From: Ridgeia piscesae
Lineage: Eukaryota; Annelida; Polychaeta; Sabellida; Siboglinidae
DNA: 64,000 bases
Direction of reading: 5' to 3'
NCBI GenBank assembly: GCA_025642075.2
Contig: JAODUO010000126.1
Coordinates: forward strand, 817,501 to 881,500
Notes under the pieces: generated by a model
The model's input: the letters and a program-made list of their open reading frames with translations, nothing else
Databases searched by the model: none
What the model was told of the DNA's origin: nothing
Shown here: positions 14,500 through 38,380 of the stretch, piece by piece
How the letters are laid out: each line of letters begins with the position of its first letter
How positions within the stretch are numbered: the first letter of the stretch is position 1
Made by a program: the position numbers and the translations under genes

Positions 14500-15300
14500 T
14501 TTGTTGATGGCCATTATAGAACATAACCGCCATTTATAGTCGCCATCTTGAAAAAAGACCGATACGAATGTCCGATAGGATCAAAAGTAGCATATTTAAA
14601 ATAGCAGCACGAAAAATCTTAACTATAAAGACAATGTTTTCTCTCTAGGTGGTTTAGTTCTCAAGATATGAAGAAGTTTGGTTTTGAAAGGCGCCATCTT
14701 TACAAATGGCGGATATTAGTATTGGAGAAGGTCATATGTAACATATTTGAAATCGTTACTTTGAAAAAGTTACATTTTGACAAAAATATGTCGGTTCTGA
14801 CTGAAGCATTGTAAATGTGTATACAATCGTTTTAGCGGACGTCATTTTTATAAAAATGACGGATATGAAGGTCGGCAAAGGTCAAATACAAAATATTTTA
14901 ATACAGTGGAATCGGCGGTCTAGTTACCTACATTTTGACCATAACATTAGCTTTCTAGGTCGCGTAGGTCATGAGATATACGGTTATTAGTCTTGGCGGC
15001 CGCCATCTTTAAAAATGGCGGATGTTAATGTCGGAGAAGGTCAAATGTAATACATGTGAAATGGCTGACCCCGAACATCTAGGTTTCAATACCAAAAGGA
15101 CTGATTTACTTGACGCAGTTACTAAGATATGAGAAAATAGGTTTACGGCGGCCATCTTAGAAAATGGCCGCCAATACCTTTCCGGGCGAAATTGGAGATG
15201 GCCTTATATCCAAATATTTTTGTATTTATGTGTTCTACGTTTGTGCCAAATTTCACACTTGTATCATAAAACGCACAATTCATTCACATATCGGCTGGAC
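14500..15300 (-). repeat. Right terminal inverted repeat of copy A, extended by an extra hairpin module
   Basis: The outer 470 bp pair with the left repeat. Palindromes are centred near 15160, 15010, 14850, 14701 and (weaker) 14540. The spacings alternate at about 150 and 160 bp, so the right end appears to hold two tandem copies of a roughly 310-bp two-hairpin module. Confidence 0.8.
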
Positions 15301-15384
15301 TATACAGGGAATTATGGTGTGCTTTATTACTTGTTATGATCAGTAAGCTGTTACCTTTCATTTAAATTCTGGCATGAAATATAT

Positions 15385-16217
15385 ATATGTGACGTGTTCT
15401 AACGAAATGAGTCGTATGTCAAAAAAAAACATGCTGAACATGCCTCGGGTAGAAAGTTTCAAACGGAGAAAAACGCATTTGAAGTTCGCGGTCACATAAG
15501 GCTTATGATAAGCACACAGTCGAGTACATTGTCGATCCAAAATCGGCCGTTTTGCTTCTATTACTCCATTTGATGCATTCGAAATAAACTACCAAGGCAT
15601 GTTCGCTGTCGAAGATATATCATGCTAACTGTTTACTGAAATTATTACAACATAATCCGAGTATTTAGCAATGTTTTGTAGCAGCGACCCGATCAATTCC
15701 ACGTTGTTTACAGCTAGCGAGAGCGCACTGTGCCTGCGCGCACAGCTCTAAGCCAATCATGGGCCCGCTGTCAGCTCCTCACGGCATCTAGTGACGTTTA
15801 TTCACAGATAGGCCTCTCGCATTAAGCGCTGCTATTGGCTTACACTGACGTCAGTGGGGATTTCTACTACAAGAATCCGAAAGAGGGCGTCCAGGGCTTT
15901 CCTGTAGTACCAAATAAGTCCGCCATGCGTTGAGGGAAACCCCAAAGAATGCGATATGAACTAGTGCGATTTATCGGTTCTTTTTTACGAAATTCATGCG
16001 TGAAATGTTACGTAGTGTGTCTAAAAAGGCTATAAAATGTACTAAATAATAATATAAACGAGAAATAAGCATTGCCAATTGACAAAAAAGATACCAAAGT
16101 ATACTTTGGTGACAAAAAGTCAAAATCGTCGAAATTCATCGATGCATGTTTATGCGGTGTTTTCTCGAAATCAAGTTCGCTGACATACGACTCATTTCGT
16201 TAGAACACGTCACATAT
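15385..16217. mobile_element. MITE-like element with 37-bp perfect terminal inverted repeats
   Basis: The sequence ATATGTGACGTGTTCTAACG continuing AAATGAGTCGTATGTCA at 15385-15421 recurs as its exact reverse complement at 16181-16217. The 833-bp interior has no long ORF and is relatively GC-rich in the middle (15715-15930). Both ends can be read as TA-flanked (TA|TGTGACG and CGTCACA|TA). These are the properties of a non-autonomous DNA transposon; the superfamily is not determined. Confidence 0.8.
16093..16110. repeat. 18-bp perfect palindrome inside the MITE
   Basis: ACCAAAGTATACTTTGGT is its own reverse complement. It lies near the right end of the MITE-like element. It may be a protein-binding site or a chance palindrome. 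Confidence 0.9.
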
Positions 16218-16451
16218 GTTTGATTGAAGTGCCTAGTCGGCTAGTGTGGGCGATATTAGGCAGTAGAAGAGATGTTCATGTAAAATAAGATATAATAAAT
16301 AATGTCTATATGTTTATAAGGCTTCCATTTACTTATCTATTTCTCCATTAGGACATTTCATTCCCAATTATATCTGATAAATGTTGAAGTTGGCTATTCA
16401 AATAAAGAAGAACTTACAAACTGGAAAGTAAACAAACCACAAGTTCGCTTT

Positions 16452-16484
16452 GATTAGCCTCGGTTACCCAGTGAGGTGGCAGCA
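16452..16484 (-). repeat. Third copy of the interspersed GTGCTGCCACCTCAC repeat
   Basis: Reads TAGCCTCGGTTACCCAGTGA then GGTGGCAGCAC on the plus strand, the reverse complement of the repeat seen twice at 5544-5841. The copies are 10 kb apart, so this is a dispersed element. Confidence 0.7.
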
Positions 16485-16496
16485 CTTTCAAGGCTT

Positions 16497-16612
16497 CACA
16501 GTGATCTCGGCCTTTCGGGATCTCGGCCTGCTTCGGTGAACTCGGCCAGTGATCTCGGCCTGTGCGACAGTGATCTCCGCCTGTATAGCCAGTGATTTTG
16601 GCCAGTACAGGG
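16497..16612. repeat. Short irregular repeat based on GTGATCTCGGCC
   Basis: AGTGATCTCGGCC and close variants (ATCTCGGCC, AACTCGGCC, GATCTCCGCC, GATTTTGGCC) recur about seven times in 115 bp with 2-12 bp spacers. There is no coding potential. Confidence 0.7.
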
Positions 16613-16639
16613 AGTGATGTTCACCAATATAATGAAGTG

Positions 16640-18065
16640 ATTTTATGGTACAGCATATGTATCATGTTGCAAAAATATGCAATGCAATGCAATAAAGAAG
16701 CTATGACGATCAGTCGTTATTTCGGTCTGATTTCTTGCCTATTGATAAATCTCCAAGTGTTATCATTGAACTTGTTGAACCTGCAGTGCTATAAAAATGT
16801 TGTGACGATCCGCAGCGATCTCGTTCTTATATCTTGTCTATTCATAATTCACCAAGTTTTGAGCATTGAACTGTTTTAATGGATTATGTTTTATAGTTTT
16901 CTTCTAGGAATCCAGTTCTACGTTGTTGAATTTTTGGAATTATAACAACGTAACTTAGTTATTAATGTAATACACACTAATAAAAAGGATAGAATGCGTG
17001 GTAATTTAATTATTTCGCAATTCTCCTTTTCTTATTGTTTATATTTTATTTTGTGTCCGTTGGGAAGGTGAGAACATAACCGACTTCAATTGTTGATAAG
17101 CTATATTGAGCATATCTGTTCGGTTGTCTTTGATTTATGGGCTGTGTGAACATGTTTTGAGGCACGTCATAGTAATCGGCTGTCTACTCGTGCATTGCGT
17201 TATTGAGCAGATTCCTCCTTTCATGTTTTGTTTTCTTTGATGTGTTAAGACGCATGGAAACAACGAACGGCAATTGACTTAGGCCTAACACCCTTAATGT
17301 TGTTTATTGTTTCTCAGACCCGTTACTTTAAAAGGTATACTCATTGCATGCAGCGTAGATTTTATACTATTCCAGGACTCTGAGGCATCTCAGTTACAAA
17401 ATAAATTATAATCGGAAACAGAAAACATGTATGATATCTTCCTCATTTGAAACACACAGGAACGCGCGCATACACACGCACGCGCACAAACACGCATGCT
17501 CGCACGTAAGTACACGCGCGCGCGTGTGTCCTATAGCGAGTTCCAAGCAGGAAAACGCAAACTTGACACTTAAAATTATAATTATAATCAACTGTAAGCC
17601 AATCAAACTACAAACGCACAGGCATAAAATTAATGCAATGCAATAAAGACACTGTGACAATCATTTGTGAGCTAATTCTTATTTATTTCCTAATAATAAA
17701 GTTACTAATGCAATACACAATAATGATAAAGGGTAGACGGCGTGGTAATTTGCTTCACAATAGTTTAGATTAAATTTGATTTGTATCCGTTGGGAGGTGC
17801 GAACATAATCGACTTGCTTTGCTATATTGAGCACATCTTTTCGTGTTGTTTCTTTGATTTGTGAACGTTTTGAGGCAGGTCGTAGTAATTGGCTGTCTAC
17901 TCGTGCTTTGCGTTATAGAGCAGATTCTTTCTTTTGTGTTTTTTCTTTGATTTGTTACGACGCATGGAAACAACGTACGGCAATTGAGTTAACACCCTTG
18001 TTGTTGTTGCGTTGTTTATAGTTTTACACCCTTTACTTTAAACGAGGTAATCATCACGTAATGAG
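16640..18065. repeat. Diverged tandem duplication (~750-950 bp units)
   Basis: The order of segments in 16675-17380 recurs in 17630-18065. These include AATGCAATGCAATAAAG, TCCGTTGGGA.GGTG.GAACA, TTTTGAGGCA, GGCTGTCTACTCGTGC, GACGCATGGAAACAACG and CGGCAATTGA. The first unit has an extra internal copy of about 115 bp (16700-16870) and other indels. No ORF with a recognised domain lies in either unit. It may be two copies of an old non-coding transposon. Confidence 0.75.
17462..17528. repeat. Alternating purine-pyrimidine tract (Z-DNA-prone)
   Basis: CGCGCA, CACACG and CACGCGCG runs give a nearly continuous alternating purine-pyrimidine stretch ending in ACACGCGCGCGCGTGTGT. It is a simple-sequence tract, not coding. 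Confidence 0.8.
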
Positions 18066-18316
18066 CACATATGAGATCAGGCGTTGGGCTCGACCGCAGA
18101 ATGCATTAATTTACTAAAAGCACTACATTTGGGTGAGGAATGCCGCCTTTTGATGCTGGTGAGTAACTACAAAAGAAATATGTTATGCCTAATCCCTTTC
18201 TTCCGATGCCATCACTAAAGAGGAGCTGAGCAGATCTGGCGTGTCAAATTTGCCTCAGATTAACGTACATTCCTTATGATATACACAGTGACTAAATGTT
18301 TTAACATAGATCTCCT

Positions 18317-19269
<953 letters not shown>

Positions 19270-19271
19270 TA

Positions 19272-19450
19272 GTGGGGCAGATATGTGAAAAAGATGTTCA
19301 CCTTTGGCAAATTGGCAAAAAGTATGCCAATTTGCATATAAGCAGTTGAAAATATGCTGAATTGAATTAGATCTGGTGACATCTGATCCGAGCAAAGTAA
19401 CCAGCTAAAAAAGTGTTATCGAGGGGTGTTGTTTTCATAAATTTTGGCGA
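19272..19450 (+). repeat. Left terminal inverted repeat of copy B
   Basis: About 180 bp that pair, with mismatches and small indels, with 24225-24417 in reverse complement. Unlike the ends of copy A it lacks the ATGGCGGCC hairpins. Confidence 0.85.
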
Positions 19451-19967
19451 TTTCGTGATGACCGAAAATTGGGGGGTATGATTGATTACCGGCTCAGCAT
19501 ATTAGCATCGCTGCATGGAATACTCCATGCTACAGATCATTGCAATGGTTATATTAGTATCTTTCAGATGGTATATTATAAATAATTTTTTTGGTTATAT
19601 ATTGCAGGAAAAAAGACCGATTGAATGCCAATATTACTTTTAATATTGACGGTTATGACGTCTGCTATCGTGTTTATTGGTAAAGTGAAATGTTAATATT
19701 AATATCGTCATGTGTTTTCATTATTCACATCTAGGTGCTGAACTGTTTTCCAGTCAAGATGCAGATACTTTACAAAGAAACACAATTAAGTATGGTTTAT
19801 GTGTGCTAATATATCCATGGTTTTGTTTCAGGTATCGGTAGAGCTTCCAACGAGTGAACCGCATAGATACAAGCCATAACGATACATTAACACCCAACGT
19901 AGTCCGCTGTAGATAACAATGTAGTCGCCTGATATTGCTTATTATATAGACAGTTTCATACCACAAC

Positions 19968-22900
19968 ATGTCCAAGAAAGCGAAGTTGGCATCTGCGACC
20001 AGCGGAGACATACACGTGACGAATTGGTCAATATGTGTTCTCAGTCAACAGTCATCCGAAGCACATTTGACGGACCCGTGCAATTGCACCTCCGAAGGGT
20101 TATAAGTCATTAGCCGACAACCTAGAGGAACTACACTGCCTCAATGCACTTCCACTGCAGATAGAGTTGTCACGATTGGACGATGGATCTGGAATTGAAG
20201 GAACTCTCATGCGGAATAGTGCAAAGTGGCACAAAGCGTGCTGGCTCCTTTGCAGCAAGACCGAGGTGGATCGCGCCAGGAGACGAAAGGAGAAACTACA
20301 ACCAACTACTAATCCCAGTACACCAGTAAAATCACGACTGAGGTCCGTCAACCTACCCCCTTCCAAAGGCTGGTGACAAAAACGAGAACATATGTTTCTT
20401 CTATGATGAACCAGTATATCATGAAAAACATCGAGCCTCAACACCTAAGTTTGACAGACATGTTCGGGACATGGCCACTGAACTCAGAGACACACGACTA
20501 CTTGCAAAGATGTCTTGTGGAGATTTGACTGCGTTGGACGCAGTGTACCACAAGAAATGTTTAACGGCATTATACACACGCCACAGATCGCTCTCTAGGA
20601 AGAATGAAGCTAGCACACGGGACGACCTGACACCTGAGTCTCTAGCTCTTGCAGAATTGATGTCGTACATGGAAGACCGTCAAGAAGCTGAACATCCTAT
20701 GGGCAGTATCTTCAAACAGTCTAACTTGGTGAAGCTGTACACAGAACGTATTACACAACTTGGTGCTGATGTATCAAGCAGAGTTAGCCCATCCAGACTG
20801 AAAGAACAACTACTGTCACACATGCCTCATGTAGACGCCAACAAAAGCAACTATTTAGTAGTATTCACATTCAAGAAAGATATAGGGAATGCGCTATTAC
20901 TAACCACAACCGGTAACCTTGATAATATTGCCCACGATCCTTCTTCAACATCGGCCAAAACGTCATTCCATGATACAGCGATATCACTGACACAGCATCG
21001 ATCAGAGTCAAACACGGGACTTATTCGTCGTCATGAACATGTCACTCACGATGATACAATAAGAGACAAAAACAATCAAGCCACTACCCGAGACGTACAC
21101 AGTGGTAAATCCTGCTGCATATTACAACGAGAACCCTCCACCATCGAGGACAGTGGGCTTCCTGGTACCAGATGATACACTGCTGAGTTCCGATACAGCA
21201 CAGACTACATGGCTGGACAAGCTGAGTGAGCTACTGAAACAGGACGAAACGGGTGGAACAAACAACATCTCGTGGTTAGCCCTCTTTGCCAGTTTGCAGA
21301 ATGCCACACATCCACCAGCGGTCTTTTGCCGCTTTTCCGTGACAACGCACACTCATTGGCCATGGTCAAGCATGGTATGAATGTGATCCACCAAGCCACA
21401 GAGCACGTCAGTCCTGCACAGGTGCCAGTTATCACCATGGACCAACCACTGTATGCCATTGGGAAAAAGATCCAATGGTCGTGGCCCCTGCAATATGGCG
21501 AAGAAAGGTATGTGGTGATGATGGGCGGACTTCACATTAAAATGGCTCTACTCAGTGCGATGGGAGACTGATTGAATGACAGTGAATGGGTAGCTGTAAT
21601 GACGACAGCTAATGTCATAACTGAAGGAAGAGCTGACGCCCTTCAGAAAGGATCCTACACATCAAGAGCTCAATTGGCCCACCAAGTGACCGCAGCAGGT
21701 CTCTATACATATTACAGAAGCGTGCCTATACTACATACCAAGAAGATTCGACCACCACCGACATGCTGACATTCGAAGACTGGAGGCAACAGATGAATGA
21801 GGCACACCGACAGTTTGCTTATTGGAACAAGGTGTTCAATCTAGAACTGCTGCTTCTTCAACTCCTGAGACCGCAACGAGAGGCCAACTTCCTACTCTAT
21901 GTACAAACGCTTGGCAAAATCATTCCTTGGATGTTTGCCTTGGACCACATCCACTACGCACGATGGCTCACAGTTCGTGTGATTGATTTGTTGCAACTAC
22001 AGAGCCGATGCCCAGATGTCTATGCTGATTTCGTAGGAGGGAACTTTGTCACCAGGAAGACGTCGCACAAGTTCTCTTCATTGGCACACGATGAGGTCCA
22101 TGAACAACAGAACGCCATTGTGAAAGGAGACGGTGGGATCATAGGGATCACGGAAAACGAAGCAGCTCTAAAACGCTGGATGGTCGCAGGTCCTGAGATA
22201 AGCCGACTTCTCAGTGAGTACGAAGAGAAGCACACACACAGACGTGTTGATGATGATCGTCATCACGAGCAGATCCCGAGTACACCGAAGAAATTTGCCT
22301 TGAACACAAAGACTGTTGTGGAAGCAATCGAGGAGTTGCGGATGACAGCACAGACATGGTAACATTGGACAGTAAAGTCATCATGTCAGAGGAAGTAGTG
22401 ACCACCATTCAAACAGCTGAACAACTTGGAAGCACACAGCATCAATCGCTCATTGACGAACGAATGTCTGGATCAACAAAGTCACTGTATGATCCAATCC
22501 ACAAGAATAACTTGCCGTTGTTCAATTCATGGAAAAAGAAAACTAAAAATCCAGCATGAAAACTATCGCGATGAAAAATGATGTAAAAGCTGTTCTCGAG
22601 AATGTACATCGCATGCCAGTCTCGATAAGGAGACCTTGATTCATTCTTAACACGAGAATCATCCATGGCCCCCATCACTCGTTGAAAACAACTCAATGCG
22701 CCAAGGGAGCAAGGCAGATCTGATGGGCTGTTTGGAGGCGTTAGCCCCAAGACCAGAAGATACCCCTGAGGTCGACATGAAGATTGTTCTCATGTACACA
22801 CTTGATCCCTAAAAGTCAAACGTCACTGTGAATACATTTGGAGACTTTTCACAACTTATGTTTCTCCCATAGGTTGAACGGCAACTGCAGTCTGTTGAAC

Positions 22901-23977
22901 GTTTGGACTTTGTGTGGGGCGTCTACAAAGCTGGGAGCTTAAAGTCTCCTACCCGGGAGCGCCGTGGAATGGGTGAAGCTCTAAGAGTTGCAGCCAGTAC
23001 AAGACTCCCGTCCAACTGGCAAACTTTTCTTCGGGTTGATTCGAACAAAACTGGGCTCTTCAACTATCTAGCGTATGCATTGAAAGCCTTTCACCAACCA
23101 GAAGGTAAAGTCGTTCTCATAACTTGCCAAGAGGATGTTATCTCCAACCCAGAGAGTGATGTATCACAGATCGCACCATGTGCACAAGAAGAAGCAGATG
23201 GCAGGATGCTTCTACACGCAGCACATGGACAGGGTCATTGCAGAATCATGCCACGGACACAGGTGTAGTTGTTCTGGCTATAACAACAGCAAATAGCATT
23301 CAGGATTGTGAACTGTGGATAGCGTTTGGCCATGGGAAAACGTTCCGCTACATATCGGCTCACGCAATTGCAGCACAATTGGGTGCCGAGTCGTCCCAGG
23401 GCTTACTATTTCTACATGCCATATCGGGTTGTGACACAGTGTCAGCATTCTGTGGGATTGGCAAAAAAACGCATGTGGGGTATGGAGGGCATCAGATATA
23501 TTCAAGTCTCTTTTCAGCAGACTTTCTCAGTCGCCAAGTCAAATAAGCGAGGATGATGCGAAGTCGCTGGAGAGATTTGTGGTGCTCTTGTACAAACGAA
23601 CGTCTACGTTACAAAATGTAAACGAAGCACGGAAACGGTTGTTTGCATTCGGTAATCGTCAACTAGAAAACATTCCGCCGACAAGCTCTGCATTGCTGCA
23701 ACATGTCAAGCGTGCATTATTCCAGGCTGGTCACGTGTGAGGTCAGTCTCTAGTCGCAAATGCTAGTGTGCCATCCCCATCAGACTGGGGTTGGGAGAGA
23801 ATTGGTGACGCATGGACCCCAAAATGGGGTACATTGGCAGAAGCTTCCAAGTTATGTCGCAAACTTGTAAAATGTGCCTGCAAGAGCATCTGTCGTGGCA
23901 GGTGCAAATGCTACAATTCGAACCTACCATGTACACAGCTGTGTGCATTTGGCGGACAGTGTGTTCATCATGTCTAA
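19968..23977 (+). pseudogene. Copy B transposon protein: near full-length but frameshifted zinc-finger / PIN-like / CXC protein
   Basis: From ATG 19968 the frame reads TNWSICVLSQ (second zinc Cys already Ser), shifts near 20098 to GYKSLADN, LSRLDDGSGIEGTL and KWHKAC, then shifts again near 20372. The second module (ICFFYDEPVYHEKH, YHKKC) runs to about 20580. The middle region, absent from copy A, contains SWLALFASLQ, LPLFRDNAHSLAM, VITMDQPLY (Asp at 21440), QWSWPLQYGE, VMMGGLHIKMA, an in-frame TGA at 21569, QVTAAGLY and FALDHIHYARW (Asp at 21943). After HEQQNAIVKGDGG it matches copy A. The nuclease-like motifs are EEAD (23188-23199), DTG in place of DTD (23256-23264) and GCDTVSAF (GCD at 23427-23435), ending in a CXC cluster (CACKSICRGRCKCY). 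At least seven frame breaks or stops make it inactive. An intact protein would be roughly 1300 residues. It is not a domain set I can name from Pfam with certainty. Confidence 0.82.
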
Positions 23978-24224
23978 AATAGTGAACTAGTAACAAACAC
24001 ATCCAGACAATGACAATATGTGTCCCTTTCGCAATTGCGCAAACTTATATGGTCTAAATAAGTATACATACATATATGTGTGTCAATTAAATTGATGAAT
24101 TATTATCTCTGTATTGTTAATTTTTTTATTTAATATCATTTACTACGACATCAATTGGATTATAAATTATTATGGCAATGAACTTTTTCCCGTGACAAAG
24201 TTTAAAAAAAGCGAAAAATGATGA

Positions 24225-24417
24225 AAAATCGCGAAAAATGATGAAAACAACCCCCCTCCGATAAAAACTAAATTTTTTAGCCGGTTTCATTGCTCGGATC
24301 AGGTGTCACCAGATCTTATTCTATTCAGCATCCTTTAGACTGCTTATATGCAAATTGGCATGCTTTCTGCCAAAACTTAACATCTTCCCTATAAATGTTG
24401 TAACATATCTGCCCCAC
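24225..24417 (-). repeat. Right terminal inverted repeat of copy B
   Basis: Reverse complement matches 19272-19450, including AGATCTGGTGACA and TTTGCATATAAGCAGT. It ends at GCCCCAC|TA. Confidence 0.85.
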
Positions 24418-25993
<1,576 letters not shown>

Positions 25994-26083
25994 ACACACA
26001 CACAACCACACACAATTATATACATAAACCCACACAAATATATATACATAAACACACACGTACATTATATATATACACGCACG

Positions 26084-26095
26084 CACACACACACG

Positions 26096-26134
<39 letters not shown>
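26084..26134. repeat. (CA)n tract with CG core
   Basis: CACGCGCGCGCGCACAC flanked by CA dinucleotides; complementary to the neighbouring TG tract. Confidence 0.9.
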
Positions 26135-26135
<1 letters not shown>

Positions 26136-27251
26136 ATTTGTTGTTGTTGATTGTGAGTGTTAATTTGTGGCATGTGAGCGTATTGTCATGTGAACATACT
26201 TGCACGACGACCCAACATTGCAACGCATTCCAGTGTTTTATTATAATTGCAATGAAAACACCTAGCAATAAAGCTTATCTTATCTTATATTGTCAGCGGT
26301 AAGGTGTTCGTAGAGGCAACGTCGACAATCGAGCCTCATATATCGGTGAAAATGTTTACATCGTATGAACAAAACCCATCAGAAAGCCAACTATTATGTG
26401 GCGGATCGCAGGACAGTCTTACCGAATCTTTTTAATTGCTTATGTTTAGACATTGGTCCAGCGTTATCGACAACACCCAGTTGCCAAGGGGCCGGCGTCT
26501 TCTGCGTTGTTCACAAACCTTCAGTATTTGCGATTATGCGCTGATCAACGCACGCCTCCCCCGATCGAGGTGCCTTAATTAGTTAATTCATCCAGCCTGC
26601 ATAAATGACAAATCGCGTTATTTTATTAATTATCGTCCAATTTTGTAAAAAAAAATATTTGTATGCAATACTGATAAATATAACAACACTTAATCTAAAC
26701 GTATATTTCAATTTTTCTCAGACATAACACCCACCCACCCCATTTTCGCTACCTGGTGACAAAGACGCGAGTTGCTACTCATAATGAATAGCCACAGACC
26801 AAATTGCAGACTCACGAAAGATTTCGAATATCCCGGATTTCAAAAGAGTTTTATTTGGCAGGTATATAAGGTCGACTTTATCATCCCCTATTGTCCCAAA
26901 TCAAAATAATACTTCCGATAACGTACGTTCGTTTGGAATTTACCTGGCTAGTCCTAAGCAATATTAGGTTAGACCTATAGACCCTCTATTACAGGCCGGT
27001 TACAAGTACGTAGACAATGGGACAACTATACTTCAGACAGTAGTATATTTATCAAAAGATTTCGAGTAATTAAACGGGTAGATATATAAATCATAATGTG
27101 ATTTCGTAAAACAACGAAACGGTCGAGCAGATACCATGGTCGTACCACTCTTGGAGCACCTGCAGCGCTTACGCAGACAGAGGTGAGCGAAATTGCCGCG
27201 GGAACCCGTGATTTTGTATCGGCAGAACCCGTTCATCTGTTGTTGTCAATC
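26135..27251. other. Upstream flank of PPP4R3
   Basis: No coding exon is recognised. Any 5' non-coding exon of PPP4R3 would lie at its right end. Confidence 0.45.
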
Positions 27252-27264
27252 CAATATGGCGGAC
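27252..27264 (+). promoter_or_regulatory. CCAAT plus YY1-like motif upstream of PPP4R3
   Basis: CCAATATGGCGGA combines a CCAAT box and an ATGGCGG (YY1-like) core about 290 nt upstream of the start codon, typical of TATA-less housekeeping promoters. Function is inferred. Confidence 0.35.
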
Positions 27265-27516
27265 ATATGATAGTGTATTTTTATGATCGGACTACGTGAG
27301 GTTTGTGATTATTATGTCTCAGACACGATTTTCGATTTCTTATGGCAACCGGAGGAACCAGTTACATAATTAACAAACATATGCGATGTTTCAGTATTTT
27401 ACTTTACTTAACCAAACGATACCAACCTTATTTTGAACCGTTGTTTCTTGTGTTTGTAGGACGTGAAAGCCATGCATGTTGATTCCGCCAACATCGAAAT
27501 AATAGTCGTTGATTAA

Positions 27517-38380
<10,864 letters not shown>

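Larger units (their letters stand above)
11214..15300. mobile_element. Long-TIR DNA element, copy A
   Basis: The left end (GTGCAGCCGATATGTGA from 11214) is repeated inverted at the right end (GTCCAGCCGATATGTGA reading inward from 15300). Similarity continues inward for at least about 470 bp, including TTTTATGATACAAG and GGCCATTTT.AAGATGGCC. Both ends are flanked by TA (11212-11213 and 15301-15302), suggesting TA target duplication, although TA could be part of the repeat. Inside lies one broken coding region (11996-14163, plus). Length is 4087 bp. The subterminal parts carry regularly spaced hairpins. Copy B at 19.3-24.4 kb belongs to the same superfamily by protein and by end motif. The superfamily name is not known to me. 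Confidence 0.85.
19272..24417. mobile_element. Long-TIR DNA element, copy B
   Basis: The left end GTGGGGCAGATATGT (19272) recurs inverted at the right end (ending at 24417). The inverted similarity continues through TATGCCAATTTGCATATAAG, AGATCTGGTGACA.CTGATC and CGAGCAA to about 19450 and 24225. TA flanks both ends (19270-19271 and 24418-24419). The element is 5146 bp and encloses one degraded plus-strand coding region, 19968-23977, homologous to that of copy A. The end sequences of A and B differ but share a (TA)GTSSRGC.GATATGT pattern, so these are two families of one superfamily. Confidence 0.87.
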
